Positions 9,451-22,424 of a stretch of 22,930 nucleotides of DNA are shown in pieces (within the stretch, counting starts at the first letter, position 1; every line of letters begins with the position of its first letter). Where the stretch lies: contig JAKQGS010000030.1 of assembly GCA_029556045.1 (NCBI GenBank), positions 1 to 22,930 of the forward strand, read 5' to 3'. Source of the stretch: Pseudomonadota bacterium (GTDB lineage Bacteria; Bdellovibrionota; Oligoflexia; Oligoflexales; Oligoflexaceae). Under the pieces are notes generated by a model. It did not search any database and was not told where the DNA came from. It saw only the letters and a list, made by a program, of their open reading frames with translations. Both the position numbers and the translations under genes were made by a program.

Positions 9451-10491
9451 GTGACACATCACAAATCAACACTACATCTCATCATTGCAATGCTGTTAAG
9501 CCTTGCAGCGGGGTCACTGCATGCGGCCACCGTCGATAAGATCAACAAGAAAAAAGGTCTATTGCTGATCAACGAGGGTAAATCCTCGGGGTTAAAACCC
9601 AAAGCCAAAGTCTGCGTCTACGGCCCCGATGGCAAAAAAATCACCTGTGGGGTCATCACCAAAGTTAAAGAAGCCACCGCCACAGTTAAAGTCAGTAAAA
9701 AGAAGATCGCCAAAGTTGCCAAAGGCATGGAAGTAAAATTGACGGATGGCTCCGAAGGCGCAGAAGGAGAAGTCGCAGGGGGCGCCGCCAAACCAGGTCA
9801 TAGTTATATCAAGGGTCTTTACATCTTAAGCCCAATGACCACCGCCACCTATCAAAAGGTCACTTACCAGCGCCCTGAAGCCGCCAGTGTTGACACCCTT
9901 TGGAAAGCTGCGGAAGCCTCCGGATTGTCTCTCTTTGGCGTGGGAGGCGAAGTCGGTCTCGATATGAGTGGCAAGCTGCTGGCTGCCGGCGCCAGACTCA
10001 AGCGTTACCGTGAATTCACGGCGGTGGCGGACTATGACAATGATCCCGCCAATTATGTGGAGAACAATCAGGTGGCCCAATCCTTTGGGGTGTGGCTTGA
10101 TTTTTACTGGATGATCATCAATATGGGCGGATCCAAATTGGAGTTTGCCAATGGCCTCGATATCGACATGTCCACTATGGTTTTAAACGCCGCTCAACTT
10201 TCCGATGCTGGGGATGAAAACGAGATCTATAAAGCCACGTCCAAAATTACCGTAATGTCTCTGCGAAACGTTTTATCCTATAAAATGTTTTTTGACCCAA
10301 TCGGTATCAATGCCGATATCAACGTTATGCTTCCCCTCGTAGCCTCTGGCGCGAGTTTTTCCGCCGATGTCAACGATAACAATACCACCAGCCTGACGGT
10401 GGATCCGGTAGAGGACCTGAAGGCCACAGTTGACCACAAGAAAGCCGGACTGGGTTTAGAATTGATTTTTGGCGCATATTTCGCGTTTTAA
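9451..10491 (+). CDS. Secreted protein with SH3-like N-terminal domain and predicted outer-membrane beta-barrel
   Basis: Family not recognised by name. The 346-residue product begins at GTG and has a clean Sec signal peptide (LHLIIAMLLSLAAGSLHA, cleavage after Ala25). The mature N-terminus (about 26-100) is a lysine-rich beta domain, KKKGLLLINEGKSSGLKPKA then VCVYGPDGKKITCGVITKV, whose INxGxxxGLKxG pattern resembles SH3-like barrels of some periplasmic proteins. A Gly/Ala/Glu-rich hinge (about 105-120) leads to a C-terminal region (about 125-346) of alternating, aromatic-edged strands (FGVWLDFYWMIINMG, SLRNVLSYKMFFDP). The protein ends GLGLELIFGAYFAF; a terminal Phe is the usual recognition signal for BAM-inserted barrels. 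It is probably anchored in the outer membrane with the SH3-like domain in the periplasm. Its stop overlaps the stop of the convergent oxidoreductase gene. Confidence 0.82.
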   Translation: MTHHKSTLHLIIAMLLSLAAGSLHAATVDKINKKKGLLLINEGKSSGLKPKAKVCVYGPDGKKITCGVITKVKEATATVKVSKKKIAKVAKGMEVKLTDGSEGAEGEVAGGAAKPGHSYIKGLYILSPMTTATYQKVTYQRPEAASVDTLWKAAEASGLSLFGVGGEVGLDMSGKLLAAGARLKRYREFTAVADYDNDPANYVENNQVAQSFGVWLDFYWMIINMGGSKLEFANGLDIDMSTMVLNAAQLSDAGDENEIYKATSKITVMSLRNVLSYKMFFDPIGINADINVMLPLVASGASFSADVNDNNTTSLTVDPVEDLKATVDHKKAGLGLELIFGAYFAF

Positions 10492-11678
10492 GGATGCGGG
10501 AAAAGGCGTTTCACGTCAAAACGCGGTATAAGAAAAGCATAGTCTTCCGGTGGTGGTTCAGACATCATCTGCGCCAAAAGAAGTTGGGCGCAGAGATCTG
10601 AAAGCTGCAATCCACTTTTGTATAAGCCTCCCAAGATATAGACTCCGCTTTCATGTCGGACTGAGTCGTCTGTAAAAGGCAAAAAACCGAGGATAGGGTT
10701 GCGATCCTGGGTACGCACCCGGACACCCCACGGAAGTTTCAGATCCACAATTTCGTCCGCTGTGATGTCCCAATGATATTCATGCTGCAAAACCTTTAAA
10801 AGATGATGCTGATCCAACGATTCTTCAGCATCATCCGGAGCTACCGTGCGATGGGATGTGGATCCCAACCGCAAAAGTCCCTTGTTGACCGCCAGGCTAT
10901 ATGGTCCCTTTTTTAGTACCAGGTCTGGCATGGGTTTTTTCAAACGACCCTGAAGGATACGCCCGGCCACAGAGGTCAGCGAAAGAAAAGGCAAGGGGGA
11001 CTGCTTCAAAAGCTGCGGCATACCGGCCCCGCATGCCACCACGACTTGGGAATAGGCGAGATCACTCTGCTCGGTCTGCACCACAACCACTCCGTTCCGT
11101 GGGTCTGGTTTTAAACTTGTCACATTCTGGCGGTGCCATACCACGCCGTCTTTGGTCAGATGAGAAATCAGGGTTTCAAGCAAAGCAGAAACATCAAACC
11201 AGCCATCGTCCTGATAGAAAAAAGTTCCCAGCGGATGGTCTTGTGCCTGATAGTCGCCCCAGGCTGCGGGATCTCCAGCAGGAAGATGAGCCACGTGAAA
11301 GCATCCCCGCATTCGCTGGCGAAAAACCCGTTCGGCGATTTTTTGGTGCTCTTCGCGGAAAAAATAGGGCTCGCGGACCCCTAAACAATAGGGAATGCCG
11401 GGATGGTCGTTAAAAAGCCGGGGGATCACACTGCGCGTGGCATTCTCCACCTCAGCAATAAACCGAATCAGCTGCTTTTGCCCGAGAAGTTTTGCCTGAA
11501 AAAGGTCATCCTCCCCCACAAGAAGCCCTTTATTACAGACGATCCCCTGGGCGGCTCCCGAAGCATCGGCGGGAAGAAAATCAGGAGCGATGATGTCGAC
11601 GGGAATCCCCCTTTGACGGGCGCGAAAAGCCAGGGTGAGCCCTGCGATGCCTTTTCCAATGATGGCGATTCTATTCAT
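10488..11678 (-). CDS. FAD-dependent oxidoreductase of the DAO family
   Basis: This is a flavoprotein of the D-amino-acid oxidase / glycine oxidase fold, 396 residues and probably cytosolic (no signal peptide). The N-terminus has the dinucleotide-binding motif GKGIAG at 8-13, after the strand RIAII. ASGAAQG at 39-45 resembles the second FAD contact of the DAO family (compare ThiO, and the C-terminal half of MnmC). The C-terminal YILGGLYKSGLQLSDLCAQL is the usual glycine-rich FAD-closing segment. The substrate cannot be read from the sequence; glycine, sarcosine or another amine is possible, and it is not clearly ThiO, DadA or MnmC. The ATG at 11678 is 30 bases after the stop of the serine hydrolase gene, so it ends the gat transcript. 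No obvious ribosome site is visible. Its stop shares TTAA with the plus-strand gene at 9451-10491. Confidence 0.85.
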   Translation of the reverse strand: MNRIAIIGKGIAGLTLAFRARQRGIPVDIIAPDFLPADASGAAQGIVCNKGLLVGEDDLFQAKLLGQKQLIRFIAEVENATRSVIPRLFNDHPGIPYCLGVREPYFFREEHQKIAERVFRQRMRGCFHVAHLPAGDPAAWGDYQAQDHPLGTFFYQDDGWFDVSALLETLISHLTKDGVVWHRQNVTSLKPDPRNGVVVVQTEQSDLAYSQVVVACGAGMPQLLKQSPLPFLSLTSVAGRILQGRLKKPMPDLVLKKGPYSLAVNKGLLRLGSTSHRTVAPDDAEESLDQHHLLKVLQHEYHWDITADEIVDLKLPWGVRVRTQDRNPILGFLPFTDDSVRHESGVYILGGLYKSGLQLSDLCAQLLLAQMMSEPPPEDYAFLIPRFDVKRLFPHP

Positions 11679-11708
11679 GGGGTTAGACCAGGATGTATGA
11701 CAGGTAAG

Positions 11709-12830
11709 TCATGTAATACCGGCATCCAAAACCTGCTGAAACTGCGAGAAGACCTCCCGCCGAACCTCTTTAATGCGGGGGGAACGCCGCCCACTCACGA
11801 TGCGATTGGTTAAAAAAATACCATAAGTCAGTTTCAGAGGATCGACCCAAAAAGCGGTTCCAGTGAATCCCATGTGCCCGATGGCACGACCTCCCCCAAA
11901 AAGATGCGAACTCTCGTCATCACCTGGACGCCACCCGGTTACCACGGGTTTTTGGTCGGCACCGCAGGAAAGAGTCCGGTGTCTGGCTAAAAAATCCTGT
12001 CCATCCAGGGAAAGGAGCCACGATTTTATAAAAAGCAAGACTCCCTCTCCGGTTCCAAATAGCCCCGCATGACCACAAATACCGCCTAGAGCGGCACAGT
12101 TTTCATCATGCACCTCCCCCTGCAGAAGTCGTCCACGAATAAAGCAATGCGTGGTCGGTACAAAGAGTTCCGGTTTTGTGTGTGGCAACCTCGCCGGAAA
12201 TCCGAGCCAGGCCTCTGGTGGTAGTGCTGCCGAGACAAATCCGATGTGCTTGCCTAAAGCATGAAAAGCCTGATCCAGCGGTTTCTTTAAAATGGTCTCC
12301 ACCAATAGGCCGAGCACCACAAAACCAATGTCGCTGTAGGTGTCATTTCCAGGAGTTCCAGCCGCAATAGGAATACGGCTAAACACGGTGTGAAAATGAT
12401 TCATGCGATCGCGAAAAAATGAGGAAAGGGGCTTTTCATCCAATCGATTGATCCAGAAATTTCGCCAGGCTGGCAAACCGGATCGGTGCTGGAGCAGGGA
12501 CTCAACTGTCAGATTCAGGGTGGCGGATGGCCAATGGTCAAACTTATTGCCGGTTTTTTCCAACCATTCTTGAACAGTTTCCTGCACTATGAGCCCGAGG
12601 GAGCGGACAAGCGACAACACCAGGGGGGTTGTCACCAATGCTTTGGTTAAACTGGCCAGATCAAAAATGCGCTGACCGCTCCCATAATGGAACGCTACCA
12701 AAGTCGGAGATGATGAAGAAAGCGACCCGCAGGCCGCAAAGTAGTGGGTAAAATAACCTTGCTGGAGGTAGGGGAGGAGAAACACCTCAAGGCGTTTCTC
12801 CGGGCGACTCTGGTCACTCCTTGAGGCCAT
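11709..12830 (-). CDS. Serine hydrolase of the class C beta-lactamase / penicillin-binding-protein fold
   Basis: This 373-residue protein has the three active-site motifs of the family: Ser60-Leu-Thr-Lys63 (nucleophile and base), Tyr165-Ser-Asp167, and His319-Met-Gly321 in GHMGFTGTAFWVDP. It also has EVHDEN (239-244) and GGICGHAGLF (249-258). These mark the subgroup of cytosolic or exported beta-lactamase-like esterases and peptidases that includes YfeW-like proteins and the domain fused to some NagZ enzymes. No signal peptide is visible, so a cytosolic role in peptide, ester or peptidoglycan-fragment hydrolysis is the simplest inference; antibiotic resistance is not implied. The ATG at 12830 overlaps the gatB end by 17 bases (a TTG lies one codon further upstream), and there is only a weak purine-rich stretch before it, so translation is likely coupled to gatB. 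Confidence 0.88.
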   Translation of the reverse strand: MASRSDQSRPEKRLEVFLLPYLQQGYFTHYFAACGSLSSSSPTLVAFHYGSGQRIFDLASLTKALVTTPLVLSLVRSLGLIVQETVQEWLEKTGNKFDHWPSATLNLTVESLLQHRSGLPAWRNFWINRLDEKPLSSFFRDRMNHFHTVFSRIPIAAGTPGNDTYSDIGFVVLGLLVETILKKPLDQAFHALGKHIGFVSAALPPEAWLGFPARLPHTKPELFVPTTHCFIRGRLLQGEVHDENCAALGGICGHAGLFGTGEGVLLFIKSWLLSLDGQDFLARHRTLSCGADQKPVVTGWRPGDDESSHLFGGGRAIGHMGFTGTAFWVDPLKLTYGIFLTNRIVSGRRSPRIKEVRREVFSQFQQVLDAGIT

Positions 12831-14304
12831 CAAGTTTTTCTTTCAGCACCTTGTTCACCAAGGCTGGGTTGAATTTGCCATCGGAAAGTTTCATGACCTG
12901 GCCCACAAAATATCCCATCAGCTTATCGCGTCCAGACAGGAGCTGCGCCAGCTGATCCGGATTTTCCGCAATAACTTTTGTGACGGTGTCCTCAATGAGT
13001 TTATTATCGCTGACCTGCAATAACCCCTTGGCTTCCACGATTTCCTGTGGGGTACCGCCTTTTTCCACCATTTCTTCAAACACCACTTTGGCAATCTTGC
13101 CAGAAATGGTGTCATTGCCGATCAGCATCAAAAGCTGCGCCAGGTGATCCGCGGTAACCGGGGGCTGACTCAAGTTCCAATCGCGAGCGTTAACTTCCCG
13201 CAGAAACTCACTCAATACCCAGTTGGCCACAATTTTGTGGGTCACTGCGCCATTCACCTTCTGCACCACGTCTTCAAAAAACTGCGCCAGCTCTTTTTCT
13301 GACGTCAGCACGCGGGCATCATAGTCGTTAAGACCAAATTGGTTTTTAAACCTTTCGGCCATCTTTTCCGGTAGTTCTGGCAGGTGCTGGAGGACCCGTT
13401 CAATCCGTTCGGATGAAATCAGCAGAGGCCGCAGATCGGGCTCCGGAAAATACCGATAATCGTGGCTTTCTTCCTTGGAACGCATGGGACTTGTTTTGCC
13501 GGAAGCGGCGTCAAACTGCAGAGTCTGTTGCATCACTTTGCCACCATTATCGACAACGTCCGCCTGCCGCGTGATTTCGTAGGTGATAGCCCGTTCAATA
13601 TTTTTGAAGGAGTTGAGGTTTTTGATTTCCGTTCGCGTGCCAAACTCCTGAGCTCCGCGGGGGCGGATCGATACGTTGGCATCACAGCGAAACGAACCTT
13701 CTTCGAGGTTACCATCACAGATTTCAAGATGGCGTACCAGGGACCGCAATTTTTTTAGATATTCCGCTGCTTCAGCTGGATGGCGAATATCCGGAGCGGA
13801 GACAATTTCAATCAGGGGAATGCCCGCGCGATTCAAATCCACGTAACTGGACTTGTCACCATGCACGTTTTTGCCGGCATCTTCTTCCATGTGCGCGCGA
13901 AAAATACCGATTTCCTTGCCAGAGCTGAGCACCATCTTGCCGTTGGTGCAGTATGGCAGATCGTATTGGGTGATCTGATAACCCTTCGGCAGGTCCGGGT
14001 AAAAATACTGCTTGCGGGAAAATACGCTGGTGTTTTGGACTTTCCCATCGATGGCCAAAGCCAGGCGGATGGCGAAATTGACCGCTTCCTCATTGAGCAC
14101 CGGCAATACCCCTGGATGCCCAAGGCACACAGGACAGGTATTGTGGTTTGGTAGAGCACCAAATTCCGTGGAACAACCACAAAAAAGCTTGCTTCTGGTC
14201 TTCAGCTGGCAATGAACTTCCAGACCGATAACCGGCTCATAACGCGCAAATATTGAATCAGCAGCCGGGTTGCCGCTGCTCATACCACCTTGTGGATTGC
14301 TCAT
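12814..14304 (-). CDS. gatB: Aspartyl/glutamyl-tRNA amidotransferase subunit B
   Basis: GatB is the kinase/transamidase subunit of GatCAB, which converts misacylated Glu-tRNA(Gln) and/or Asp-tRNA(Asn) to the correct amide. From the ATG at 14304 the product is 496 residues. The GatB core begins YEPVIGLEVHCQL. The zinc-binding cysteines are Cys42, Cys44, Cys57 and Cys60. HMEEDAGK and YVDLNRAGIPLIEIV follow, and the C-terminal YqeY-type helical tail (about the last 150 residues) contacts tRNA. I choose 14304 because AAAGGTG lies about 9 bases upstream. An ATG at 14283 has its purine run too close, and ATGs at 14337 and 14334 would add an unconserved tail. The 47-base overlap with gatA is real whichever start is used upstream of 14283. 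The end overlaps the serine hydrolase gene. Confidence 0.95.
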   Translation of the reverse strand: MSNPQGGMSSGNPAADSIFARYEPVIGLEVHCQLKTRSKLFCGCSTEFGALPNHNTCPVCLGHPGVLPVLNEEAVNFAIRLALAIDGKVQNTSVFSRKQYFYPDLPKGYQITQYDLPYCTNGKMVLSSGKEIGIFRAHMEEDAGKNVHGDKSSYVDLNRAGIPLIEIVSAPDIRHPAEAAEYLKKLRSLVRHLEICDGNLEEGSFRCDANVSIRPRGAQEFGTRTEIKNLNSFKNIERAITYEITRQADVVDNGGKVMQQTLQFDAASGKTSPMRSKEESHDYRYFPEPDLRPLLISSERIERVLQHLPELPEKMAERFKNQFGLNDYDARVLTSEKELAQFFEDVVQKVNGAVTHKIVANWVLSEFLREVNARDWNLSQPPVTADHLAQLLMLIGNDTISGKIAKVVFEEMVEKGGTPQEIVEAKGLLQVSDNKLIEDTVTKVIAENPDQLAQLLSGRDKLMGYFVGQVMKLSDGKFNPALVNKVLKEKLDGLKE

Positions 14305-15763
14305 AGCAAAATGCACCTTTAAATAGGGATTCATCATCAAATTTCGCGGCCATCAGCTGCAGTCCGATCGGCAAACCTTTTTGATCAAATCCACAAGGGA
14401 TGGAGATGGCCGGAATACCCGCAAGGTTAACGCCGATAGTATAAATATCGTTGAGATACATCGACAGCGGGTCTCCAACCTTTTGTCCGATTTTAAAAGC
14501 CGTGGTGGGGGCCGTTGGACTCAACAACACGTCCACATGCCCGAAGGCTTTTACAAAATCATTGGTGATCATCTGCCGGGCTCGGGTCGCCTTATGATAG
14601 TAGGCGTCATAATAACCAGACGACAACGTAAAGGCCCCTAGCATAATCCGTTGTTTCACTTCCCGCCCAAAGCCTTCGCTGCGAGAGGTAACATATAAAT
14701 CCTCCAGCGAGTATTTGCCAGGATCAGAGAATGACCGCAGTCCGTAGCGGACGCCATCATAACGGGACAGGTTGGATGAAGCCTCCGCCGTGGCGATGAT
14801 GTAATAGGTGGCAATGGAATAACGAATATTAGGCAGACTGGCCTCTTTGATTTCCGCCCCAAGGGATGCTAGTTGCTCGATGGCTTTTTTCACGCTACCC
14901 AGTACTTCACCATCCAGGCCTTCCTGAAAACATTCTTTGACAACGCCGACACGCAGGCCTGCCAACGGCTTACTTTCATTGCGGGCTTCGATGTTTTTTA
15001 ACATGGTTGCCAAATTGGGACTGCGGGGATGCTCGCTGGTGGAGTCCCGTGGATCCTGACCTTTGATCACATCGTAAACCAAAGCCGTATCCCGCACCGT
15101 CCGGCAGATGGGGCCAATCTGGTCCAGCGATGAACCAAACGCCACCAATCCATAACGGCTTACAGTGCCATAAGTCGGCTTAAACCCCACCACACCGCAA
15201 AAACTGGCTGGCTGGCGGACGGAGCCCCCCGTATCAGATCCCAGCGCCACCGGGGCCATGGCTGCACCGACAGCTGCTGCAGATCCGCCCGACGATCCCC
15301 CGGGTACATAGTCCGTATTCCAGGGATTCTTAACAGTACCAAAGGCTGAGTTTTCGTTGGAACTGCCCATGGCGAATTCATCGAGATTGGCTTTCCCAAA
15401 AAAAACTGCTCCGGCCTGATCCAGTTTTTCGATAACGGTGGCGTTATAGACCGGATGATGACCCGTCAGAATTTTTGAGGCGCAGGTGAGGGGTTGGCCC
15501 TCCACGCATATGTTGTCTTTGATCACCACCGGAACACCGGCCAGAGGAAGGGTTTGTCCGTTTTTTCGGGCAAGTTCGATACGTTTGGCTTGCGCTGCGG
15601 CGTGTTCGGCCACCCGTTCCTCGGCCCAATAGAGGTGCGTATTTAGTTTTTTGGATAAAGTGCTGGTTCGCTGCGTGTATGCTCCGATGATGTCGGCCAC
15701 AGCCGTCCTGCCCGCATTGACATCGTCCGCGATTTCATGCGCCTGCTTTTTAAAAAAATCCAA
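14258..15763 (-). CDS. gatA: Aspartyl/glutamyl-tRNA amidotransferase subunit A
   Basis: GatA is the glutaminase/amidase subunit that releases ammonia for GatB. At 501 residues it is full length. The Ser-cisSer-Lys triad of the amidase family is visible: Lys82 in VPVVIKDN, Ser157 in the [10 protein letters not shown] loop, and Ser181 in [16 protein letters not shown]. The start is TTG at 15763 ([15 protein letters not shown]), supported by GAGGT about 5 bases upstream and by the absence of another plausible start before the conserved amidase core. It follows gatC by 26 bases and overlaps gatB by 47 bases. The presence of GatCAB suggests the organism makes Gln-tRNA and/or Asn-tRNA by the indirect route. 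Confidence 0.96.
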   Translation of the reverse strand: MDFFKKQAHEIADDVNAGRTAVADIIGAYTQRTSTLSKKLNTHLYWAEERVAEHAAAQAKRIELARKNGQTLPLAGVPVVIKDNICVEGQPLTCASKILTGHHPVYNATVIEKLDQAGAVFFGKANLDEFAMGSSNENSAFGTVKNPWNTDYVPGGSSGGSAAAVGAAMAPVALGSDTGGSVRQPASFCGVVGFKPTYGTVSRYGLVAFGSSLDQIGPICRTVRDTALVYDVIKGQDPRDSTSEHPRSPNLATMLKNIEARNESKPLAGLRVGVVKECFQEGLDGEVLGSVKKAIEQLASLGAEIKEASLPNIRYSIATYYIIATAEASSNLSRYDGVRYGLRSFSDPGKYSLEDLYVTSRSEGFGREVKQRIMLGAFTLSSGYYDAYYHKATRARQMITNDFVKAFGHVDVLLSPTAPTTAFKIGQKVGDPLSMYLNDIYTIGVNLAGIPAISIPCGFDQKGLPIGLQLMAAKFDDESLFKGAFCYEQSTRWYEQRQPGC

Positions 15764-15789
15764 GGGATACCTCGTCCAGAGTCTGTGCT

Positions 15790-16086
15790 TTATTCGATGA
15801 TTTTAGGCACCTGAAATGCGGTGCCGATTTTTTGTGGTGCTCCGCGCAACAGCTGCTCAATCGGTGCCGACGTCATTTTTTCATCCGGACGCTCGGGGGT
15901 TGAGTCCCCCAGCGTATCGCCCCGCCACTCCTGACCCAAATCATCCTTCATGGTTTCGATTTCATGAACATAGTTAATAATTTTAGTTAATTGTGTCTGA
16001 TAAAAAACAACTTCTTCATCCGTTAGACGCAGTTTAACCAACTGCGCGACGTTTTTGACGATTTCCGGGGTAATTTCTATTTTCAT
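15790..16086 (-). CDS. gatC: Aspartyl/glutamyl-tRNA amidotransferase subunit C
   Basis: GatC is the small subunit that wraps around and stabilises the GatA-GatB pair. The 98-residue product has the family start ([20 protein letters not shown]), the helix [16 protein letters not shown], and the Pro-rich C-terminal part with [20 protein letters not shown]. Its ATG at 16086 overlaps the gyrA stop as ATGA, so it is translated from the gyrase transcript. Confidence 0.95.
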   Translation of the reverse strand: MKIEITPEIVKNVAQLVKLRLTDEEVVFYQTQLTKIINYVHEIETMKDDLGQEWRGDTLGDSTPERPDEKMTSAPIEQLLRGAPQKIGTAFQVPKIIE

Positions 16087-18530
16087 TCGATTTCTTCACC
16101 TTCAATGCGGGCGATCTTCGCCACACTGACTATCTTTTCGCCTTCATCGACCGACATTAAACGCACCCCTTGCGTCACACGTCCGATCAAACCAAGCTCT
16201 GCCACAGAGCAGCGCATCACCTTGCCAGAGGTGGTCATAACCATCAGATGATCATCATCACCCACCTGCATAATGCCCACGACCGGACCATTACGATCAC
16301 TGACTTTGATGGTGTAGATGCCTTTACCACCGCGGGTTTGTACACGGTATTCTTCGATCGGAGAACGTTTGCCATAACCATTTTCACACACCGAGAGAAT
16401 GGAGTTGGTGCCCTTAAGCACTTCAAAACCAATCACCCGATCAGCATCTTCAGAGAATCGAATGCCGGTAACACCACGGGATTGACGACCCATCGGACGG
16501 ATTTCATCTTCCTGAAAGCGGATCGCCTTACCAAGTTTGGTGGCGATGATCAGCTCGTCCTTGCCGCCTGTGAGGGCACAGGAAATCAGCGAATCACCAT
16601 CATCCAGTTTAAGTCCGATGATACCGGTCGAACGCAGGTTGGCATAAGCCATAAGGTCGGTCTTTTTCACATACCCGTTCTCCGTGACCGACACCACATA
16701 CATGCCGTCCTTGAATTCCTTGACCGGCAGCACCGATACCACCCGTTCGTTTTCCGACAACTTCAGCAGGTTGGCAAAATGTTTGCCGCGACCAGCAAGT
16801 TCTGCTTCTGGAATCTGGTAGACCTTCATGTCATAGACGCGGCCCATATTGGTAAAACACAGCAGCGACTGGTGATTACTGGTGGAAAAGATATCTTTGA
16901 CGATATCTTCTTCTTTGGTTTTCATACCGGCGCGACCTTTACCACCGCGGCGTTGGGCCCGAATTTCAGCAATTGGGGTCCGCTTCACATAACCGGCATG
17001 GGAAACCGCGACTATCACTTCCTCGTCTGCAACTAGACTTTCCATGGTGAACTCATCGGCACCCGACATAACGATTTCGGTTTTACGCTCGTCCCCAAAG
17101 TTTTCTCTGAGGTCTTTGATTTCGCTCTTTATGATGTCAATAACCCGCTGCGGCGTTTCAAGGATGTTTTTCAGATCAGCAATCACCGCCAGAATCTCCT
17201 GGTATTCGGCAATAATCTTATCCCGCTCCAGGCCGGTCAATCGGGACAAGCGCATCTCGAGGATCGCCTTAGCCTGTATTTCCGAAAGGCTAAAACGAAC
17301 CATCAACTCGCTCTGGGCTGTTGGGGAATCCTTGGCGGCGCGGATCAATGCCACGACTTCGTCGATATTTTCTACCGCTACTTTCAAACCTTCCAGGATA
17401 TGGGCCCGCTCCTCCGCCCGACGGAGTTCATAGGCGGTTTTCCGGATGATGACTTCCTTGCGGTGATAATAAAACTGCTCAAGGACGTCTTTGATATTAA
17501 GGATTTTCGGTGTGCCATTGACCAACGCCACCACGTTCACCCCAAACGTGGACTGCATCGGGGTCAACTTGTAGAGATTATTGAGAATAACATCCGGGAT
17601 TTCGCTACGTTTCAAATCGATGACCACGCGGATGTCTTCCTGCGCCGACTCATCGCGGATATCAGATATACCTTCAATTTTTTTATCCCGCACAAGTTCC
17701 GCGATTTTTTCGATCAATTTTGCTTTGTTGACCTGATAAGGCAACTCGGTGATGACGATACGCTGCCGTTGTCCCTTGGTGTCATCCTCCACCACAGCGC
17801 GAGCACGCATGGTTATCGATCCACGTCCGGTTTTAAAGGCTTGCACGATCCCCGCCATGCCGTAAATCAGACCTGCGGTTGGGAAGTCGGGGCCTTTGAT
17901 ATACTCCATCAACCCTTCGATGGTAATGGATGGGTTGTCGATCAAGGCCTCCAGGGCGTTGATCGTTTCAGTCATATTATGAGGAGGGATATTGGTGGCC
18001 ATGCCAACAGCGATGCCGCTGGCCCCATTCACAAGCAGGGTCGGAAACTTGGTGGGCAATACCAGTGGCTCAAGTTCTTTGTTGTCGTAGTTCGGGCCGA
18101 AGTCGACCGTTTCTTTATCAATGTCAGTCAACAGCTGATCGGAGAGGCTGCGCAGACGAACCTCTGTATAACGCATAGCCGCTGCGGAATCGCCGTCAAT
18201 GGAGCCGAAGTTGCCCTGGCCATCCACCAGTGGGTACCGCATCGAAAAATTCTGCGCCATACGCACCAGCGCATCATAAACCGCGGAATCCCCATGCGGG
18301 TGAAACCGACCGATAACATCGCCGACAATACGAGCGGATTTCAGGTAGGGGCGGTTATGGAAGTTTTTCAACTGGTACATGGCGTAAAGAATACGGCGAT
18401 GCACCGGCTTTAAACCATCCCGCACATCTGGAAGCGCGCGGGAAACAATCACACTCATAGAATAATCGAGAAACGAACTTTTCAACTCGTCTTGAATATT
18501 GATCGGCAGGACATTGCTTTTATGATCCAT
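16083..18530 (-). CDS. gyrA: DNA gyrase subunit A
   Basis: GyrA is the DNA-breaking subunit of gyrase, which introduces negative supercoils. It is 815 residues. The catalytic tyrosine is Tyr121 in [10 protein letters not shown]. The quinolone-determining region reads [17 protein letters not shown] (77-93), with Ser82 and Asp86 at the positions of E. coli Ser83 and Asp87, i.e. the common susceptible-type residues. The GyrA-box QRRGGKG at 526-532 identifies it as GyrA rather than ParC. The C-terminal beta-pinwheel repeats follow to the end (e.g. [10 protein letters not shown]). It is about 60 residues shorter than E. coli GyrA (875) and ends in a very short acidic tail (EGEEIE). The ATG at 18530 is 13 bases after the gyrB stop, with a purine-rich AAGAGAG upstream. 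Confidence 0.98.
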   Translation of the reverse strand: MDHKSNVLPINIQDELKSSFLDYSMSVIVSRALPDVRDGLKPVHRRILYAMYQLKNFHNRPYLKSARIVGDVIGRFHPHGDSAVYDALVRMAQNFSMRYPLVDGQGNFGSIDGDSAAAMRYTEVRLRSLSDQLLTDIDKETVDFGPNYDNKELEPLVLPTKFPTLLVNGASGIAVGMATNIPPHNMTETINALEALIDNPSITIEGLMEYIKGPDFPTAGLIYGMAGIVQAFKTGRGSITMRARAVVEDDTKGQRQRIVITELPYQVNKAKLIEKIAELVRDKKIEGISDIRDESAQEDIRVVIDLKRSEIPDVILNNLYKLTPMQSTFGVNVVALVNGTPKILNIKDVLEQFYYHRKEVIIRKTAYELRRAEERAHILEGLKVAVENIDEVVALIRAAKDSPTAQSELMVRFSLSEIQAKAILEMRLSRLTGLERDKIIAEYQEILAVIADLKNILETPQRVIDIIKSEIKDLRENFGDERKTEIVMSGADEFTMESLVADEEVIVAVSHAGYVKRTPIAEIRAQRRGGKGRAGMKTKEEDIVKDIFSTSNHQSLLCFTNMGRVYDMKVYQIPEAELAGRGKHFANLLKLSENERVVSVLPVKEFKDGMYVVSVTENGYVKKTDLMAYANLRSTGIIGLKLDDGDSLISCALTGGKDELIIATKLGKAIRFQEDEIRPMGRQSRGVTGIRFSEDADRVIGFEVLKGTNSILSVCENGYGKRSPIEEYRVQTRGGKGIYTIKVSDRNGPVVGIMQVGDDDHLMVMTTSGKVMRCSVAELGLIGRVTQGVRLMSVDEGEKIVSVAKIARIEGEEIE

Positions 18531-18543
18531 GTTTGGCTCTCTT

Positions 18544-22250
<3,707 letters not shown>

Positions 22251-22324
22251 GGCGCCCCCTCATATTAAATTTGAAAGAGGTTATTAGAGAGATAAAAGTA
22301 GTCGTAATAAAGCCGACCATTTTT

Positions 22325-22333
22325 CGGGGATAA
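22325..22333 (-). promoter_or_regulatory. DnaA-box-like site
   Basis: TTATCCCCG, two differences from TTATCCACA. It is the leftmost site, adjoining the A+T-rich stretch. Confidence 0.4.
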
Positions 22334-22389
22334 ATCAGATAAACAGATGAAATAAAAGGTAAAAACAATGTTTTTTGAAGTAAAAAAAC
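22334..22389. other. A+T-rich stretch, candidate DNA unwinding element
   Basis: About 20% G+C by my count, with repeated short A-runs (AGATAAACAGATGAAATAAAAG, in part) and a T6 tract, bounded by DnaA-box-like sites on both sides. An origin unwinding element is the simplest reading; a promoter-rich region is the alternative. Confidence 0.4.
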
Positions 22390-22398
22390 TGGGGATAA
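22390..22398 (-). promoter_or_regulatory. DnaA-box-like site
   Basis: TTATCCCCA, one difference from TTATCCACA. The identical 9-mer occurs on the other strand at 22518-22526. Confidence 0.5.
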
Positions 22399-22412
22399 AG
22401 CATGGTTGATGA

Positions 22413-22421
22413 CCGGGATAA
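22413..22421 (-). promoter_or_regulatory. Weak DnaA-box-like site
   Basis: TTATCCCGG, the weakest of the group by sequence; counted because it lies 12 bases from the next site in the same orientation. Confidence 0.3.
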
Positions 22422-22424
22422 TCC

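Noticed and set aside
11709..12830. Beta-lactamase resistance gene
   Set aside because: The fold motifs are present but there is no signal peptide, and the VHDEN and GHAGLF segments point to a housekeeping esterase/peptidase subgroup.
16170..17036. Plus-strand open frame of 288 codons
   Set aside because: Antisense to the gyrA C-terminal region, same shadow composition, no domain visible.
18271..18300. Possible fluoroquinolone-resistance change in gyrA
   Set aside because: The Ser82 and Asp86 positions carry the usual susceptible-type residues.
17400..18413. Plus-strand open frame of 337 codons
   Set aside because: It lies wholly antisense to gyrA, is His/Ile/Val-rich in the way of reverse-complement shadows, and has no family resemblance.
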